Of a stretch of DNA of 35,744 nucleotides, positions 18,663 through 29,359 are shown in pieces. The translations under genes and the position numbers were made by a program. The notes below the pieces were generated by a model that had not been told where the DNA came from, did no database searches, and worked only from the letters and a program-made list of their open reading frames with translations. Position 1 is the first letter of the stretch; each line of letters starts with the position of its first letter. The stretch lies in assembly GCA_027575765.1 (NCBI GenBank), contig JANBPT010000443.1:1-35744 (forward strand), in the 5' to 3' direction. This DNA comes from Tieghemiomyces parasiticus (taxonomy: Eukaryota; Kickxellomycota; Dimargaritomycetes; Dimargaritales; Dimargaritaceae).

Positions 18663-21369
18663 GGTCGGTGTCGATGCAGATCGGACTTTCAGAGGTGCTC
18701 GCCGGGGGTATGAGGTGGATTGCGACGTCGGTGATGATTGGATGGACCGGATGCGCAAGTGGATGCGCATGATAGCTAGTTTGAGGGTGGGCACGCCGAG
18801 CGATGTATGTGCAGTGCGTAGGTAGAGTGGTTGCAATGGTGAGTGATCTCGTTTGCCCTAAATTACCGTGGTGCGCGAGTCATACACGAACCAAAGGCAG
18901 TAAATTGTCTACGCTTCTTCCTCCCCCTCAACCCTCCATTAAGATCGAAACCCAACAGCCAAAGACGAGAAAGGGCCATAAAATTGTTGTCTGACGTAGA
19001 GCTTGCTTTAAAGGCCTACCCTGACGCAGTCTACTAGAATCGTAGAAAGTTGAACATCAAGGGTTGTGTTTTGACTTAATTCGCTATTAGTCAACGAACC
19101 GGTTGCGCTTCTAACTCCTTTACAACCAATTAAAGGAATATGCGGTATCTTCCCATCAGTAAGTAACCGAACATTCTCTTGATGCCGCTTAGTCCGAGAC
19201 GGTCGGTTTCATGCCGGGGGAGGCTTATAATCAGGTTATCTGTAACTTTTTGGAAGCAAGGTCAGCGGTATCAAGTTGAAAGAATAACTAATCAACTTGA
19301 AGTTTCTCCAGATGTGGCCAGCCTAAACGGGCACAGTGCTAGAGAGAAGAAACCCTAGTAGAAGCAGGTGTGTGCCTAAGCGATCTCTATGGAAAAGCTT
19401 TACTTTAGTGTTAATTAGTGAGTTGCGTTGATGGGGAAAATTCAGTATGAATCTATGCAGCGTAGTACACTGGCCGTGAAAGTAGGGACCATCACAAGGT
19501 GTATACCACGGTAACACGTAGGCACCCTACCTTTTTACCATTTCATCAAACTAGCAGGCTCCTAAGAGGCACCCCGGTTTGGCAGATAAGGATATTGGGT
19601 CCATTGCGGCTTGAATGAGAGTCTGCCTGCGTAGCCTCTTGTAGCGCTGTTACTAGATGCTAGCGAGCGAGGGGTCGTAGTAGGTTTTACTGAAGTGCAA
19701 GGAATCAAACGATAACTTATGAGCAAGGGGCCGTGCGCGACGTAGAGCAATAAATGATAGCAGTCTTAAGCGCAAGGTGTGGAGATGGTGCAAACGATCA
19801 TGGACTAGTAAAATGGATCAAGGCGTGGATAGTGTGATAGGCGGATAGGAAGCGGGCGGGTGTGCTGCGAATACCAGCGATATAGGAAGTAGTTAGAAAG
19901 GTGTAGAAGGAACGGGAGGGAAGGCGGCAGGACTTTGGTTAGTATGGTCAGCTGGCGACCTTGGGCGGACGGTGGCAGGGGATCTGCAGTTCGTGCCACC
20001 TAGTGGGTGGGCCGTGCATGGTTAGTTGGTTGGTTTGTGGGTACGGCACCTCTTCCTACTTTACTGACAAGTGATTCTAATTATCGGAGGGATGCTGCCG
20101 ATGGGGACTAGCAAGCGTGGGGGTCGAAATGGGCTATACTAAAGGTGCAAGGGGATGGGGCAGTAGATGATAAGTAAGGCTGGGTGTAAGTTGTAGGGTT
20201 GGTACGAACGATACGAAGCAAGGTGAGGAATGAAAGGATGTGAGGAGTGCGAATGACGTTAAGAGAGAGGTGGGAACGCCATAAATGCCAAGTAGTACGT
20301 AATGAAGGTAGCAGACAAAGGAGGAGACATGGAGGAGAAGATGGGGTCCGATTTAGTAGAGTTGCCGGCCAGCTGCTATAACGTGAGCTGGGCAAAGTAT
20401 AAAATCTCCAACGGCTGCGTGGGAGCTAATGCAGCCAGAAGGTCGGTGATACATCAGTTCCTACAGGTTCAAAATGTCTGCTGGGTGAGGCTTCAGGGAG
20501 ATGGATCGTTAGTGTTGGTTATTGGGTGGTGGGTGTATATTGGCCTCCACCCATCCTCGCCAGAGAATGCAATAGCCAGACAGAATCATAAAGTCATTAA
20601 TGTGGTCTGCAAAAGGGTAAATAAAAAGAACTGGTCACAAGTCTCATATCATCACAGTGAATACAAGTTCAACATTATGTGATATAGACAGGATAACCAG
20701 TCCCTTGGACAAAGGTCGCATATATGGTCAAGTGATGAAACGCACTAGATGGTCGGGCCGTAGGTGGCTTGCATAGGACAGGGCCGTAGTTCAAGGCCTA
20801 GCATAATCCATGGCCTGCAATTCGGAGGAGACTAGGGATAACCCCGGTTAGCGGTGAATGTCAATCTGACTGTTTTGCGTAAAAGGGACATGGTCAAGTT
20901 GGATGGCAGGTCAGCTGGGGTGCCTGGGGCTAGATGATTTAGCAATTGGGTAGTCCTGACCCAGTTGGTTAACATAGATGCCACTGATCAAGCAGCTAGT
21001 ATTGAGGTTGAATGTGAAGGACGAGTAAACAAACCAGGCGGTAACAAAGAGCAACGGATGGACGGCTTCGGATTGGGTTCCCATGGAATATTTCTGCAGG
21101 GAAGAATGGTCGATATTATGAAGGTCAAGTTGCTACTGTACTATAGAGGAATACTCACCCTAGCTCGCCCTAAAAATGTGATGATGGCTACTTTGGCGGC
21201 CGAATGTGAAGGCAAGGGCCAAACGGAGTATACTGGTCAAGTCACTTTTTCTTTGTTAGTTTTACCATCTACAATGCCTAAATCAGCGGTGCAATAGGAG
21301 GTGCAATGGGGGTGACCAGGGGCCAAGGCCTAGTCATCTGCCTCGTAATTTGACTGCCGCCATTGCACA
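18663..21369. other. Intergenic region with purine-rich and repeated-word segments
   Basis: It holds the TRM44 promoter and possible extended 5' exon (to 18836). From about 19800 to 20400 the plus strand is purine-rich (pyrimidine-rich on the minus strand). Two open frames, 20302-20682 and 20965-21297 (plus), have no recognisable motif. Between 20726 and 21242 the word GGTCAAGT occurs four times and GAATGTGAAGG twice, which suggests a degenerate tandem repeat. I call no gene here. Confidence 0.4.
20726..21242 (+). repeat. Cluster of repeated words (GGTCAAGT x4, GAATGTGAAGG x2)
   Basis: GGTCAAGT is found at 20726-20733, 20892-20899, 21123-21130 and 21235-21242; an 8-base word is expected about once per 65 kb per strand. 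GAATGTGAAGG occurs near 21009 and 21201. The spacing is irregular (166, 231 and 112 bases), so this is at most a degenerate repeat or a cluster of factor sites. Confidence 0.35.
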
Positions 21370-21378
21370 TATATAAAG
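21370..21378 (+). promoter_or_regulatory. TATA box of the LRR-like gene
   Basis: TATATAAAG, 212 bases before the ATG at 21582. The short ATG at 21381 lies too close to the TATA box to be in the transcript. Confidence 0.6.
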
Positions 21379-21581
21379 AAATGCATGCTCTGCTTTCTTA
21401 GACAGTAAATCATTCACAGACTCGGCTTTAACCACAGCTTTCACTTGCTTGTCGCCCACTTTTCGGTTCCCCTACATTCATTCAGCTACTGGTAACTCTT
21501 CACAAAGTGCCTTCAGCTAGAAAATTCCGCTCATTTGAATCCCCTCCACGCTACAGGTCCTTTAACGAGTCAATAAGCGAA

Positions 21582-22055
21582 ATGTCGTCAACCCATATCC
21601 ACAATAGATACGACCAGGATCTCATTATCAACTGCTGCACAAAATTGACTCCTGTGATGAAGTTTATATCTAAATACGGGCGGGGTATTACAAATGTTAC
21701 TATCATCATTGGTGAGGCCATATCCAGCACCAACTACACCACGCTTTACAAACTTACGCATTACTTGCCTAATGTGAATACTGCACGATTGGTGTGGGGT
21801 GCAGAATATACCAGATGTGCGGGGAATTTCCCGCTGGCCAATCTGTTAAAGAAGGCCAAGACCGTTATTCTGGAAGCCCAGGATGGCCACGGGGTACCCG
21901 CCCTAAACTTCTATACTTTCTTCAACCTCTTCCCACGTAAGAGTCAGCTAACCACACTGATTCTGGGAAATGGGGTCAGAAGGGACCTTTTGGTCCGCAC
22001 CGCCCTTGCTGACCGTTGTCCGCTACTCAAGGAGATTATCGTTTCCCACCCCTAG
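21582..22055 (+). CDS. Short leucine-rich-repeat-like protein (F-box/LRR-type, no F-box)
   Basis: The frame is open from 21507, but its first codon there is GTG; the first ATG is 21582, giving 157 residues and a TAG stop. The sequence has the rhythm of degenerate leucine-rich repeats: ITNVTIIIG, then YKLTHYLPNVNTARLVWG, LLKKAKTVILEAQDGHGV, FPRKSQLTTLILGNG and DRCPLLKEIIV. This is the style of the C-terminal half of the large fungal F-box/LRR families, whose members choose substrates for SCF ubiquitin ligases. No F-box is present upstream, so this is either a free-standing LRR protein or a truncated family member. A good TATA box before it and an AATAAA after it argue that it is expressed as it stands. 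Confidence is high for a gene and moderate for the family. Confidence 0.6.
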   Translation: MSSTHIHNRYDQDLIINCCTKLTPVMKFISKYGRGITNVTIIIGEAISSTNYTTLYKLTHYLPNVNTARLVWGAEYTRCAGNFPLANLLKKAKTVILEAQDGHGVPALNFYTFFNLFPRKSQLTTLILGNGVRRDLLVRTALADRCPLLKEIIVSHP

Positions 22056-22152
22056 GTCATTCGATGCCATCTAAAGCAGCGGGGTGTATACACAACATAT
22101 TTTATAGGCATTGTCCACATTGCTCCTATTGCGACATAACCCTATAAATCTT

Positions 22153-22158
22153 AATAAA
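22153..22158 (+). terminator. Polyadenylation signal of the LRR-like gene
   Basis: AATAAA, 98 bases after the TAG at 22053-22055, in a sharply AT-rich stretch (22075-22280). Confidence 0.5.
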
Positions 22159-25100
22159 AATTGAACTAAATCCTATATAAAGCGCCGTGGTATTCATATA
22201 CTTCTCATAATACTTAGTATATTATAAAATTAACTTGCTTATTATTAATTGATGCATAATTGTTCATATTCTTAATTTCAACTGCATATCGACACGTACA
22301 GGGGCAACCGCCTCTTTAAATACATGGTCCGGAGAGGTTACTAGGATATCTAGTCTGCTGAATGAACCACCGATAATGCTACTCTATGGGTGATTGCCGG
22401 CGGAAGAAATTATGTCCCTGAAAGCCTTCAATAAAGCCCATTATTTACTGCCATCCTTTCCTTACAATCCAAGTGGCGGAGCGCCACTTCCTATCTCACC
22501 TGCCAAGCCGATTGTTTTCTACAACTGACATGCTCTACAGTGTGGCTTGCAATCTCCATTTTTCCCTAATTATATCCAAGCCGCAATGAACACCTCTGCC
22601 CTTTTCTTCCCAACGGTCATTGGCCCTCTCTCCTCTATTCGATTCGACGACCAGCTTGACCACGTACCTCAGCTGTGGAAGGCCGGCTTCAGCACTCGGT
22701 GCATAAAATGGAAGGCCTAAAGCCAATATCCAGTGACTTTACCGTACCTAACCTACGTTCGTCATCTGCCTCAGCCATCATCTATCGCCTGGGTTTCTTT
22801 TTGTGAAAGAAGTTGGCTCCCGAATGCCCCGGAGTAATAGCGAGGAAACTGGCGCAGGAAATTGAATGGCGATAATTTGGTAAAAGGTACACACGGGCTT
22901 CCAGTAAGAAAACCACTGCGGTGCCCGTAAAGGAGGGGTGTAGAAGTTAACGATAAAAAGGTGTAGCAGAGTGGTTGTTTGGTAAGGAAAGCAAACTGTA
23001 ACTCGGCGGTGGCGAGTGCTTCGCACTGTCAAGCAATACGAAAAAGTAAACGCCAAAACGGCGGCTGAGTTTGTCGAAATGGACTCGGTGGTTCATATAG
23101 AGAATTAGGGCTGTGAAGGTTCGCAGTTTCGGAGGTGGCTCTGGAAGGCAATGGTTTCGCGAGTTCGTGCGTTAGTAGCGTGAATTCGTTGGGTGCTGCA
23201 TGGAAGACTTCAATAGTTCGAGCACCCCGGTTGCAGGGCGACACCCTAGTGTCGGAGGTACTTTGGGCGGTGGGGGCATGCGTTAGCCTTAGTGGGGTCT
23301 AAAGGCACCACAACCACGCTAGAAACTGACCTCGTTACAAGAAGGCAATGTGAATGTCATCACACGGAGGTGCTAATAACTGCTGACGAGTCAGCTCAGG
23401 ACGGTTTCTCTTTCGCAAGCAGTTTCCAGTACCCTTTGGAAAATGAAGATGGTAACTTAAGGGTTTAATTAAAATAGCCGAATTTTGCAATACAGGATCC
23501 GGCACACCGACTAAAACGAAGTTCATCCAAGATTGGACCATTGCTATAATGACAGATTGTCTGTTTATCTCCCCACGACGTCAAAGTTTACCATTCGGCC
23601 TCTGGCTCTCCAAGTGCAATATGAGGGTTTTCATTTTCATGACCTGTCTTCCAGCGCCACAAGCTAGAATAAATCCATACCGGCCTGTATTGCAAAGCAC
23701 GTTTCTCTGCGAAATGGCGCACCGCAAAATCAAGTGGCTAGCCCACCACCATGCCAACCCTGATTCACCCCAAGCCACCCCCCCCCGAATCAACGCTAGT
23801 CAAGCAGCGTTGGTGAGCCTTACAGCGCGGTGGCCCGAGGTTTTACTGGTACGTGGTTCATAATTTCCCCATGCCTGACTTGCATTGGGCATAGTTTCCC
23901 CGGCGACACGCATGTCCTCCTGTGCAAGTATATGGGGATACTTAGTCCTGTCAATTAGGCCGTACGCCTAAACCTCGCCAATGACCAGCGAGTGATTCTT
24001 TAGCTAGTTCTTTTGTGGACCTCGCCAGACTCGGTACCGATCATTTCGCCACCGATATAGCCGACAACGCAGCCTGGAGTGGCCATTGGGACTACTAGTT
24101 CGGTTCCTGATGTTCTACAGTTCTTGAAAAGCCCCGAGGTGTCCGAAATGGCAGTGAATAGCCCTTGAAGTCACTCAGCCCGACGAATAGGACAGGTGAA
24201 CAATTCGCGACTCTTAGCTATACGCAGGAGTACGCTAAGCATGTCCAGAAGATCAATCAGTATGGGTGTTATTACTAAGACGCAACAACTACATTATGAT
24301 TAAGAGAGCTCGATGACACTGGTACGAGTGCCAAGATATGAACTGAACCATGCACGTGGCAATCGAGCCTTATTTGGAACACGTAGGAATTGCGCTTGCT
24401 GGGAGCGTAGGGTTAGCTCTCTAATGTGTGGGTCCCAAGCGACTAGGCTACGCTAGGGAAGACTAATTTAGTCCTCATGGGAGGGGACTATTAATGCTCC
24501 CTCTCAAGGCCTCAACGGTAATGTGGGCCGCCTTGAGTGTAACTGGCCTCCTGAAAATGGGGTTGGACACTGTTTTCAATGTACCATGGCAGAGCCATGT
24601 ATCCCACAATAATCGTAATGGGAGGTCTCCACTCCCACTGGGTTGATAAAATTGGGGTGTGCCTGCCAGCCGCAGTATTCCTTACTTACCTTACTGGGGC
24701 CTGGGCGGTCAAGCTTGCCCAGTGCCCAGGCCGGTGGCCTCGCCTGGCACTACCTTCCATCCTTCTTGGGTGTCGGAGGTAGCGGGGATACCGGTCTGCG
24801 TTGGGTCTTTAGGGGCTCATCGACAGTACATTTTTTGGTAGTGGACTTGCGGGCTTGCCTACCAGTCCTTCCTTCATTCACAAAAGAAAACGCATCGAAT
24901 ACATCCGACTGGTACACCTGTAGATGCCTGGTTTCAGGCTTCTGGCCTTGTCGGACCCCTGGAAAAAAAGGAGCCTGGCCACCAGGCGGCCATAATCTTT
25001 GCCGGAGAATTACGTTGAATTATTGGGCTGTTACAGTGAGCTAGCTCACATGGCGGTGAAGCCATCTCAGGTGTCAAATGGTGCACGTGTGCTGCAGTCA

Positions 25101-25737
25101 CCATTACCATGCCCCCTTCACCCATTCCCAAGTGGTCACTCGTATCACCGATAGTCCACCATAACTACAGGTTTTGGCTGTGGAGCAGTCTGACCCTTTG
25201 GATCATGACCCCTCCCTAACTCCAGGGTGCTCTACGCATCTCGTTAGCATCCGCCTTGGAGACCTTAAATTCTGCCCTGGCCTTCACACTGTTACTACAA
25301 GTTTGGTCTATCTAACGGCCCTCATCAAGGGGTACTCATGCCACTTCAAATTTAATATCTGGCCCCCTAAGCACGCCATAACTCTGGCACTGAACCTTCA
25401 GCACTTCCCACAGCACGCCATAATCGAGTCCAGTAGGTTACAAATCGACCAACTCCGGCCGTCTGGCATGTGTACCATGCTCATCTCTAGTCCGTAAGAC
25501 AACGCCCATGAAGGCAATGGTAGGTTGCAATTATTCTGATAGAATGCCCAGCTGACCTTGATAGACCATTCCCTTATCACATCTAGTGACTAGCTAGACA
25601 ACATTCTTCTATATCTAGGGATGACGATACTTGACTTATCAACCGGGGATTGCTACTGTGGATCATACACCACTTGATTCGCCAGTTCTATAAATGCCAT
25701 TACATTGTTTAAGAATTTCTTAACCAAAAGATGTTTA
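22159..25737. other. Long intergenic region without a clear gene
   Basis: 22159-22280 is AT-rich and includes a second TATA-like TATATAAAG at 22174-22182 with no good frame after it. The frames at 22778-23244 (minus) and 23549-23863 (plus) have no family resemblance. At 24640-24780 (plus) a frame contains LPAAVFLTYLTGA and RWPRLAL, which faintly recalls an F-box, and 25174-25497 (plus) has LRR-like hydrophobic spacing but starts at TTG. Together these may be remnants of an F-box/LRR gene; I cannot support a CDS. Confidence 0.35.
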
Positions 25738-26833
25738 TTAAATATAATCCCTGTTACTCTGTACTACTCAGAGACCTCGTACTAGCCAGCAATCATTACA
25801 GGCTCTAAAGTCATTTGGTTGGGGACTGGTTAGCTCCGATTGCCAGGCGTCCACGACCACCTCCACTGTGGTGACCTTCTTATCCCTCAGCCACTGTTTG
25901 ATATTCCTGAACAGCCAAAAGTCGCAAGGGGGCAGGTCAGCAGGACTGTAGGGAGAAGCTGACAGAAGTTTGAGTTTAGAGGCGGAAATGTAGGCCTGGG
26001 TAGCTGCAGCACAATGTGGTAGTGCATTGTCATAGTAGAGTCATGGAGGAAGATGGTCCAAATTTCTACCTGCCCCCACTCAGACCTGGACCATGGTCTC
26101 CCTCCCATACCCTACAAAGAGTTTGGTGGAGACCTTGACACCAGGGGGGTTTGACATTCAGGTGTAACAGGCGACACTTGGTGAAAAAAGAATGGTCAGC
26201 ATCATCTTGGGTGGGGTATGGCCTTGGCGGGTCTCAGTTGGGACAGGGCCACTTTTAGGGCACCACCTCCGGTGGCTTAATCCAGCAGGAGGGGGAGGAA
26301 TCATCAAGGTACACCCAAGTTTCCTCACCTGTGACGATGGAGTCCAGCAGGTAGTCACTGACCCCATCAAATTTCTCCTGGAACTTGGTGGCAAAACGTA
26401 CCTACTGGTGGTGCTGGCCATCAGCAAGGTTGTAAGGGGGGGTCTAGTAATTGAAATGGCTGTACAACCCCAGGTCCCTGTGCAGGACATTGTACATGGC
26501 GCTAGGGGAAGGGTGGAAGGTCCAGACCAGCTGCTCAGCAGGAAGCCAAGAGTCTTTCCCCAGGCGTCTCAGGACCATATCCCCATAAAATCTACTGATA
26601 GCATCTGATGGGCGGCCAGATTAAAGGTCACCTGCAAAAGTGGGGTGACCTGTGCGAAAGCGAGCAAGCCAGCTGTCGACGGTGGAGCAACTAGGGGCAG
26701 CCGGGCCCAGCTTGGGAGTCAAAACATTCAGAATAGCATCTACCTTGCGATCCTCTAGATAGTAATTATAAATATGGACCCGCACATCACATCTGGTTAA
26801 ATTGGGTGAAGTAGGGCTTTAAAAAGTAAACAT
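25738..26833 (-). pseudogene. Decayed mariner-family transposase
   Basis: Reading the minus strand from ATG 26833 to TAA 25738 across frames recovers a near full-length transposase (1096 nt; mariner genes are about 1040 nt). The order is HTH-type CSTVDSWLARFRTGHPTF and SGRPSDA, then HRDLGLYSHFNY, IVTGEETWVYLDD, YDNALPHCAAATQAY, SPYSPADLPPCDFWLF, and a tail VVQSNRDYI. Two of the three catalytic Asp positions are seen, DN and CDFW, 35 residues apart; the first, usually TGDE, reads TGEE. The coding frame is broken by several stops: TAA near the start and after AGDL, TAG where Trp is expected after HFNY, a second TAG before VRFATKF, and TGA before VVQS. At least one frameshift is also needed. A polyadenylation-like AATAAA overlaps the final stop. 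The element is inactive; its ends are not firmly found. Confidence 0.82.
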
Positions 26834-27299
26834 GATGGATGGTTTTAAAAAGCAAGGTGTGAAGTCAGAAATGGTTCAATCCTGGAATGGTTTATAGCAA
26901 CCGTCTCGGCATCGTTATATCACCTAGATCCATCTGAAACATTGCGATCTGAGACAACCAGCTTCAAAGTGTCAACCAATTAAATTTCACTTATATATAT
27001 AAATATGTCAGTAGACAAATATAGTGTGTGATAAGGTTCTATGAAGCAGTTTGTGATGATTTTTAAATTATTTACAAGAGCTAAAAGAATATTGTAGAGC
27101 TTTAAATGTTTGTTCCGCGAAAATGGGGAAGGCGCTGGACACCGAAGAGCCTGTGGGAAGACGATAGTTTCGGACTAACCAGGGGAATCGCAACTCGTTT
27201 TGGGCACCATTGCTTAATTTTATGCACTGAGAAAGCGTGAACTCTCTGGCAGACTACAGTGCTCAGTTCTCCGCAGTGGTGACTAGGCAATGCGGATAT
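26834..27299. other. AT-rich spacer upstream of the transposase remnant
   Basis: It probably contains the right end of the mariner element (a candidate end near 26881-26900), then AT-rich sequence (26985-27110, including TATATATATAAATATG) and the 3' region of the RING gene. No gene is seen. Confidence 0.4.
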
Positions 27300-28355
27300 T
27301 TACAATAGATATGCAATGTCAATTTTAGGGTCCGACAAGCACGATTTTTCTCGGCCCATGCTCCGTATGGGCGCCATGGCGGCGCGGGACGGACGCTCAA
27401 GGATTTTCTTCGCATACCGTGGGCCAGCCTTGCACAGACAGTAGTCATTACAGTCGAACCTACAGAGCGGGCAAACAGCCAACTTTTTGACCAGCCACTC
27501 GTCAATGCAATCCAGATGGAACCGGTGCTTGCATGGTAGCTTCCGGATATTATCTTGGGGCTCAATGGGGTCCAAACAGACCACACAGCCTTCAGTGGAA
27601 TTCATCGGCTCGGTGCCGCTCGCCTGTGAGTTGGCCAATTCGCGGGACCGCTCCCGGGCCATTTTTACCAGAGGGTCGGGCTTGTCTGACCCCGTTACGG
27701 CGGTAGAGGTACCATACCCCCATATCCCACAGCCGCTGTAGGGTAGACGGTCCTCCTCTCGGTGCAATATCGAAGTGTCAAGCGAGCCCGGAGACGTTCC
27801 GTAGCTTTCACCGGTGGGCTTGATGGTAAGGTCGTCGAGGTACAGGAGGAGGCTCGGGCTAAGCGGCCCCTGTGCACTGCATTCGACGGCGGAGGCCAAG
27901 GTTTCGATACCGAGCTGCCGCCGCTCCTTCCGGATGAACACTTGTTGGCGCCTCTGCCTGATAGTGAGGACCCACCGACCCATTATAATAAGGAACAGGA
28001 TAGTGAACGCTCCGCAGATCACCCCCGTCATGATGGAGGATAAATGCGAATTGGGTTTCAGGCCGGTGACATCAAACGGGGTGCTGCCGGTTTGGCGACG
28101 GGTGAGATTGGTGACGGGATTGTCCCAACCGGTACTCCGGCGTGTTAAATTGATCAATGCCGTTGTGCGCTGCCCCTTGGGTGAGAGGGCTACGGGTTTT
28201 GGGCTCATCAGGCTGGGGAGATGAAAGCGCGGAGATATATCGACTAAGTGGTTTATATGCGAAGAATGGGGTAAGTGGGAAGGTTCTACTGATGAGCACA
28301 GTGCAGCCGATGGTATTAAGTTGTGTGCGTATAATGGCGTATTAGGTCTGCACAA
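27300..28355 (-). CDS. Membrane-anchored RING-H2 finger protein (probable E3 ubiquitin ligase)
   Basis: Single open frame of 351 codons ending TAA. A hydrophobic segment at residues 108-127 (IMTGVICGAFTILFLIIMG), followed by the basic RQRRQQVFIRKERR, marks one transmembrane helix with the C-terminal part in the cytosol. Residues 257-298 form a complete RING-H2 finger: Cys257, Cys260, Cys275, His277, His280, Cys283, Cys295 and Cys298, with the PLCRF ending. Such rings bind ubiquitin-conjugating enzymes, and single-pass RING-H2 proteins tag membrane cargo in the endosome, Golgi or ER. Residues 1-107 would be lumenal or extracellular. The start is uncertain: an in-frame ATG at 28208 (MSPKPV) gives 302 residues and has GCATATAAACC about 45 bases before it, whereas 28355 has no clear promoter. 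No protease-associated domain is seen in the N-terminal part. Confidence 0.85.
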   Translation of the reverse strand: MCRPNTPLYAHNLIPSAALCSSVEPSHLPHSSHINHLVDISPRFHLPSLMSPKPVALSPKGQRTTALINLTRRSTGWDNPVTNLTRRQTGSTPFDVTGLKPNSHLSSIMTGVICGAFTILFLIIMGRWVLTIRQRRQQVFIRKERRQLGIETLASAVECSAQGPLSPSLLLYLDDLTIKPTGESYGTSPGSLDTSILHREEDRLPYSGCGIWGYGTSTAVTGSDKPDPLVKMARERSRELANSQASGTEPMNSTEGCVVCLDPIEPQDNIRKLPCKHRFHLDCIDEWLVKKLAVCPLCRFDCNDYCLCKAGPRYAKKILERPSRAAMAPIRSMGREKSCLSDPKIDIAYLL

Positions 28356-29359
28356 TGTCGTAAGGTGAATTGGCCGTGCACAATTACACTTAAGTTACCC
28401 ATCTAGGCTAGACTACCTACGTTAAGGATAGACACAACGGATACAACGGCGATGCGTGCTGCAAGAAGCGTGAATAGCTGATGTGATAGAGTGAACAACG
28501 ATAGGCATGGGCGCAAAGGCGTTTACTGCCTCAATAAGGCATGTCACTCAGCAAGCGACGATTAGATACATGCCCGCTGAGTGGCCGTCAAGGAATTGAA
28601 CGCAGAGGAACCGAAATCGAAGTACGAAATAGCGATGGTAAATTAGTAGGGCGTGGTTAGGTGATGGATATCAATCCTAGAACTTGACTAAAGCACCCGA
28701 GAACGTAGCGTGCGGGGCCAGCACGGTTTAAGTATCAGCATTAAGAGCTGCGTTGGGCGCGAGGTATTAGGTGAGTGAGGGCGAGGGGAAGGCTGACCTT
28801 CTCCGTGTCGCGATCGCCGTCTCGCTCGTAATTTGAGCCCGATCGCTGCCAGATTGACGCGAGTGGTGCTTTTATCTACCTAGCCACCGACTGTTACGGC
28901 TACCTTGCTAGGTTCGACTCCTTCCACAGGAGAGGAGCTATGAGGTGAGTGATGTATGGATGGCCGATGCCCCATTGGACATTCTCAAGGCCACCACGTC
29001 TGATTCGATTGTTACCACTATCGATCCAGCCCATAGTATACCAGCGCGGCAGGACGACGGTGTGCCCTAACGATACATGATCTGCCTGACCGCGTGAAAT
29101 CTTGGAGGGATTGGCCGACCAGATAGTGGAGGACCAAGTAAAGGGGGGGAGAAATGATGCCTAGGATCGTCAAACATCATCTTACCATTCATCTCAGATC
29201 TCTGGTAGAATCGCCTGGCTCCATGGTGTGAAGTATGAAATCAATAATGCGCCGGTTTGGTAGAGTGGCCCGGAGCCAATCTAATAGGCTACTGTCAGAT
29301 ATGGGTATATAGTTTATGGTACATAAGGAGAAATAACTGGAGATAATTCGAGGTGCTGC
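28356..29359. other. Spacer between RING gene and RAD51B
   Basis: I see no gene in this kilobase. The 3' end of RAD51B and the promoter of the RING gene lie here. GGTTCGACTCC at about 28911-28921 looks like a tRNA T-loop, but the stem around it does not pair. Confidence 0.45.

Noticed and set aside
26192..26608. Plus-strand open frame of 138 codons
   Set aside because: It is antisense to the mariner transposase remnant, whose motifs lie on the minus strand.
28880..28935. Possible tRNA (GGTTCGACTCC, T-loop-like)
   Set aside because: The flanking bases do not form a five-pair T-stem (CTAGG against CCTTC), and no anticodon or acceptor stem pairs upstream.
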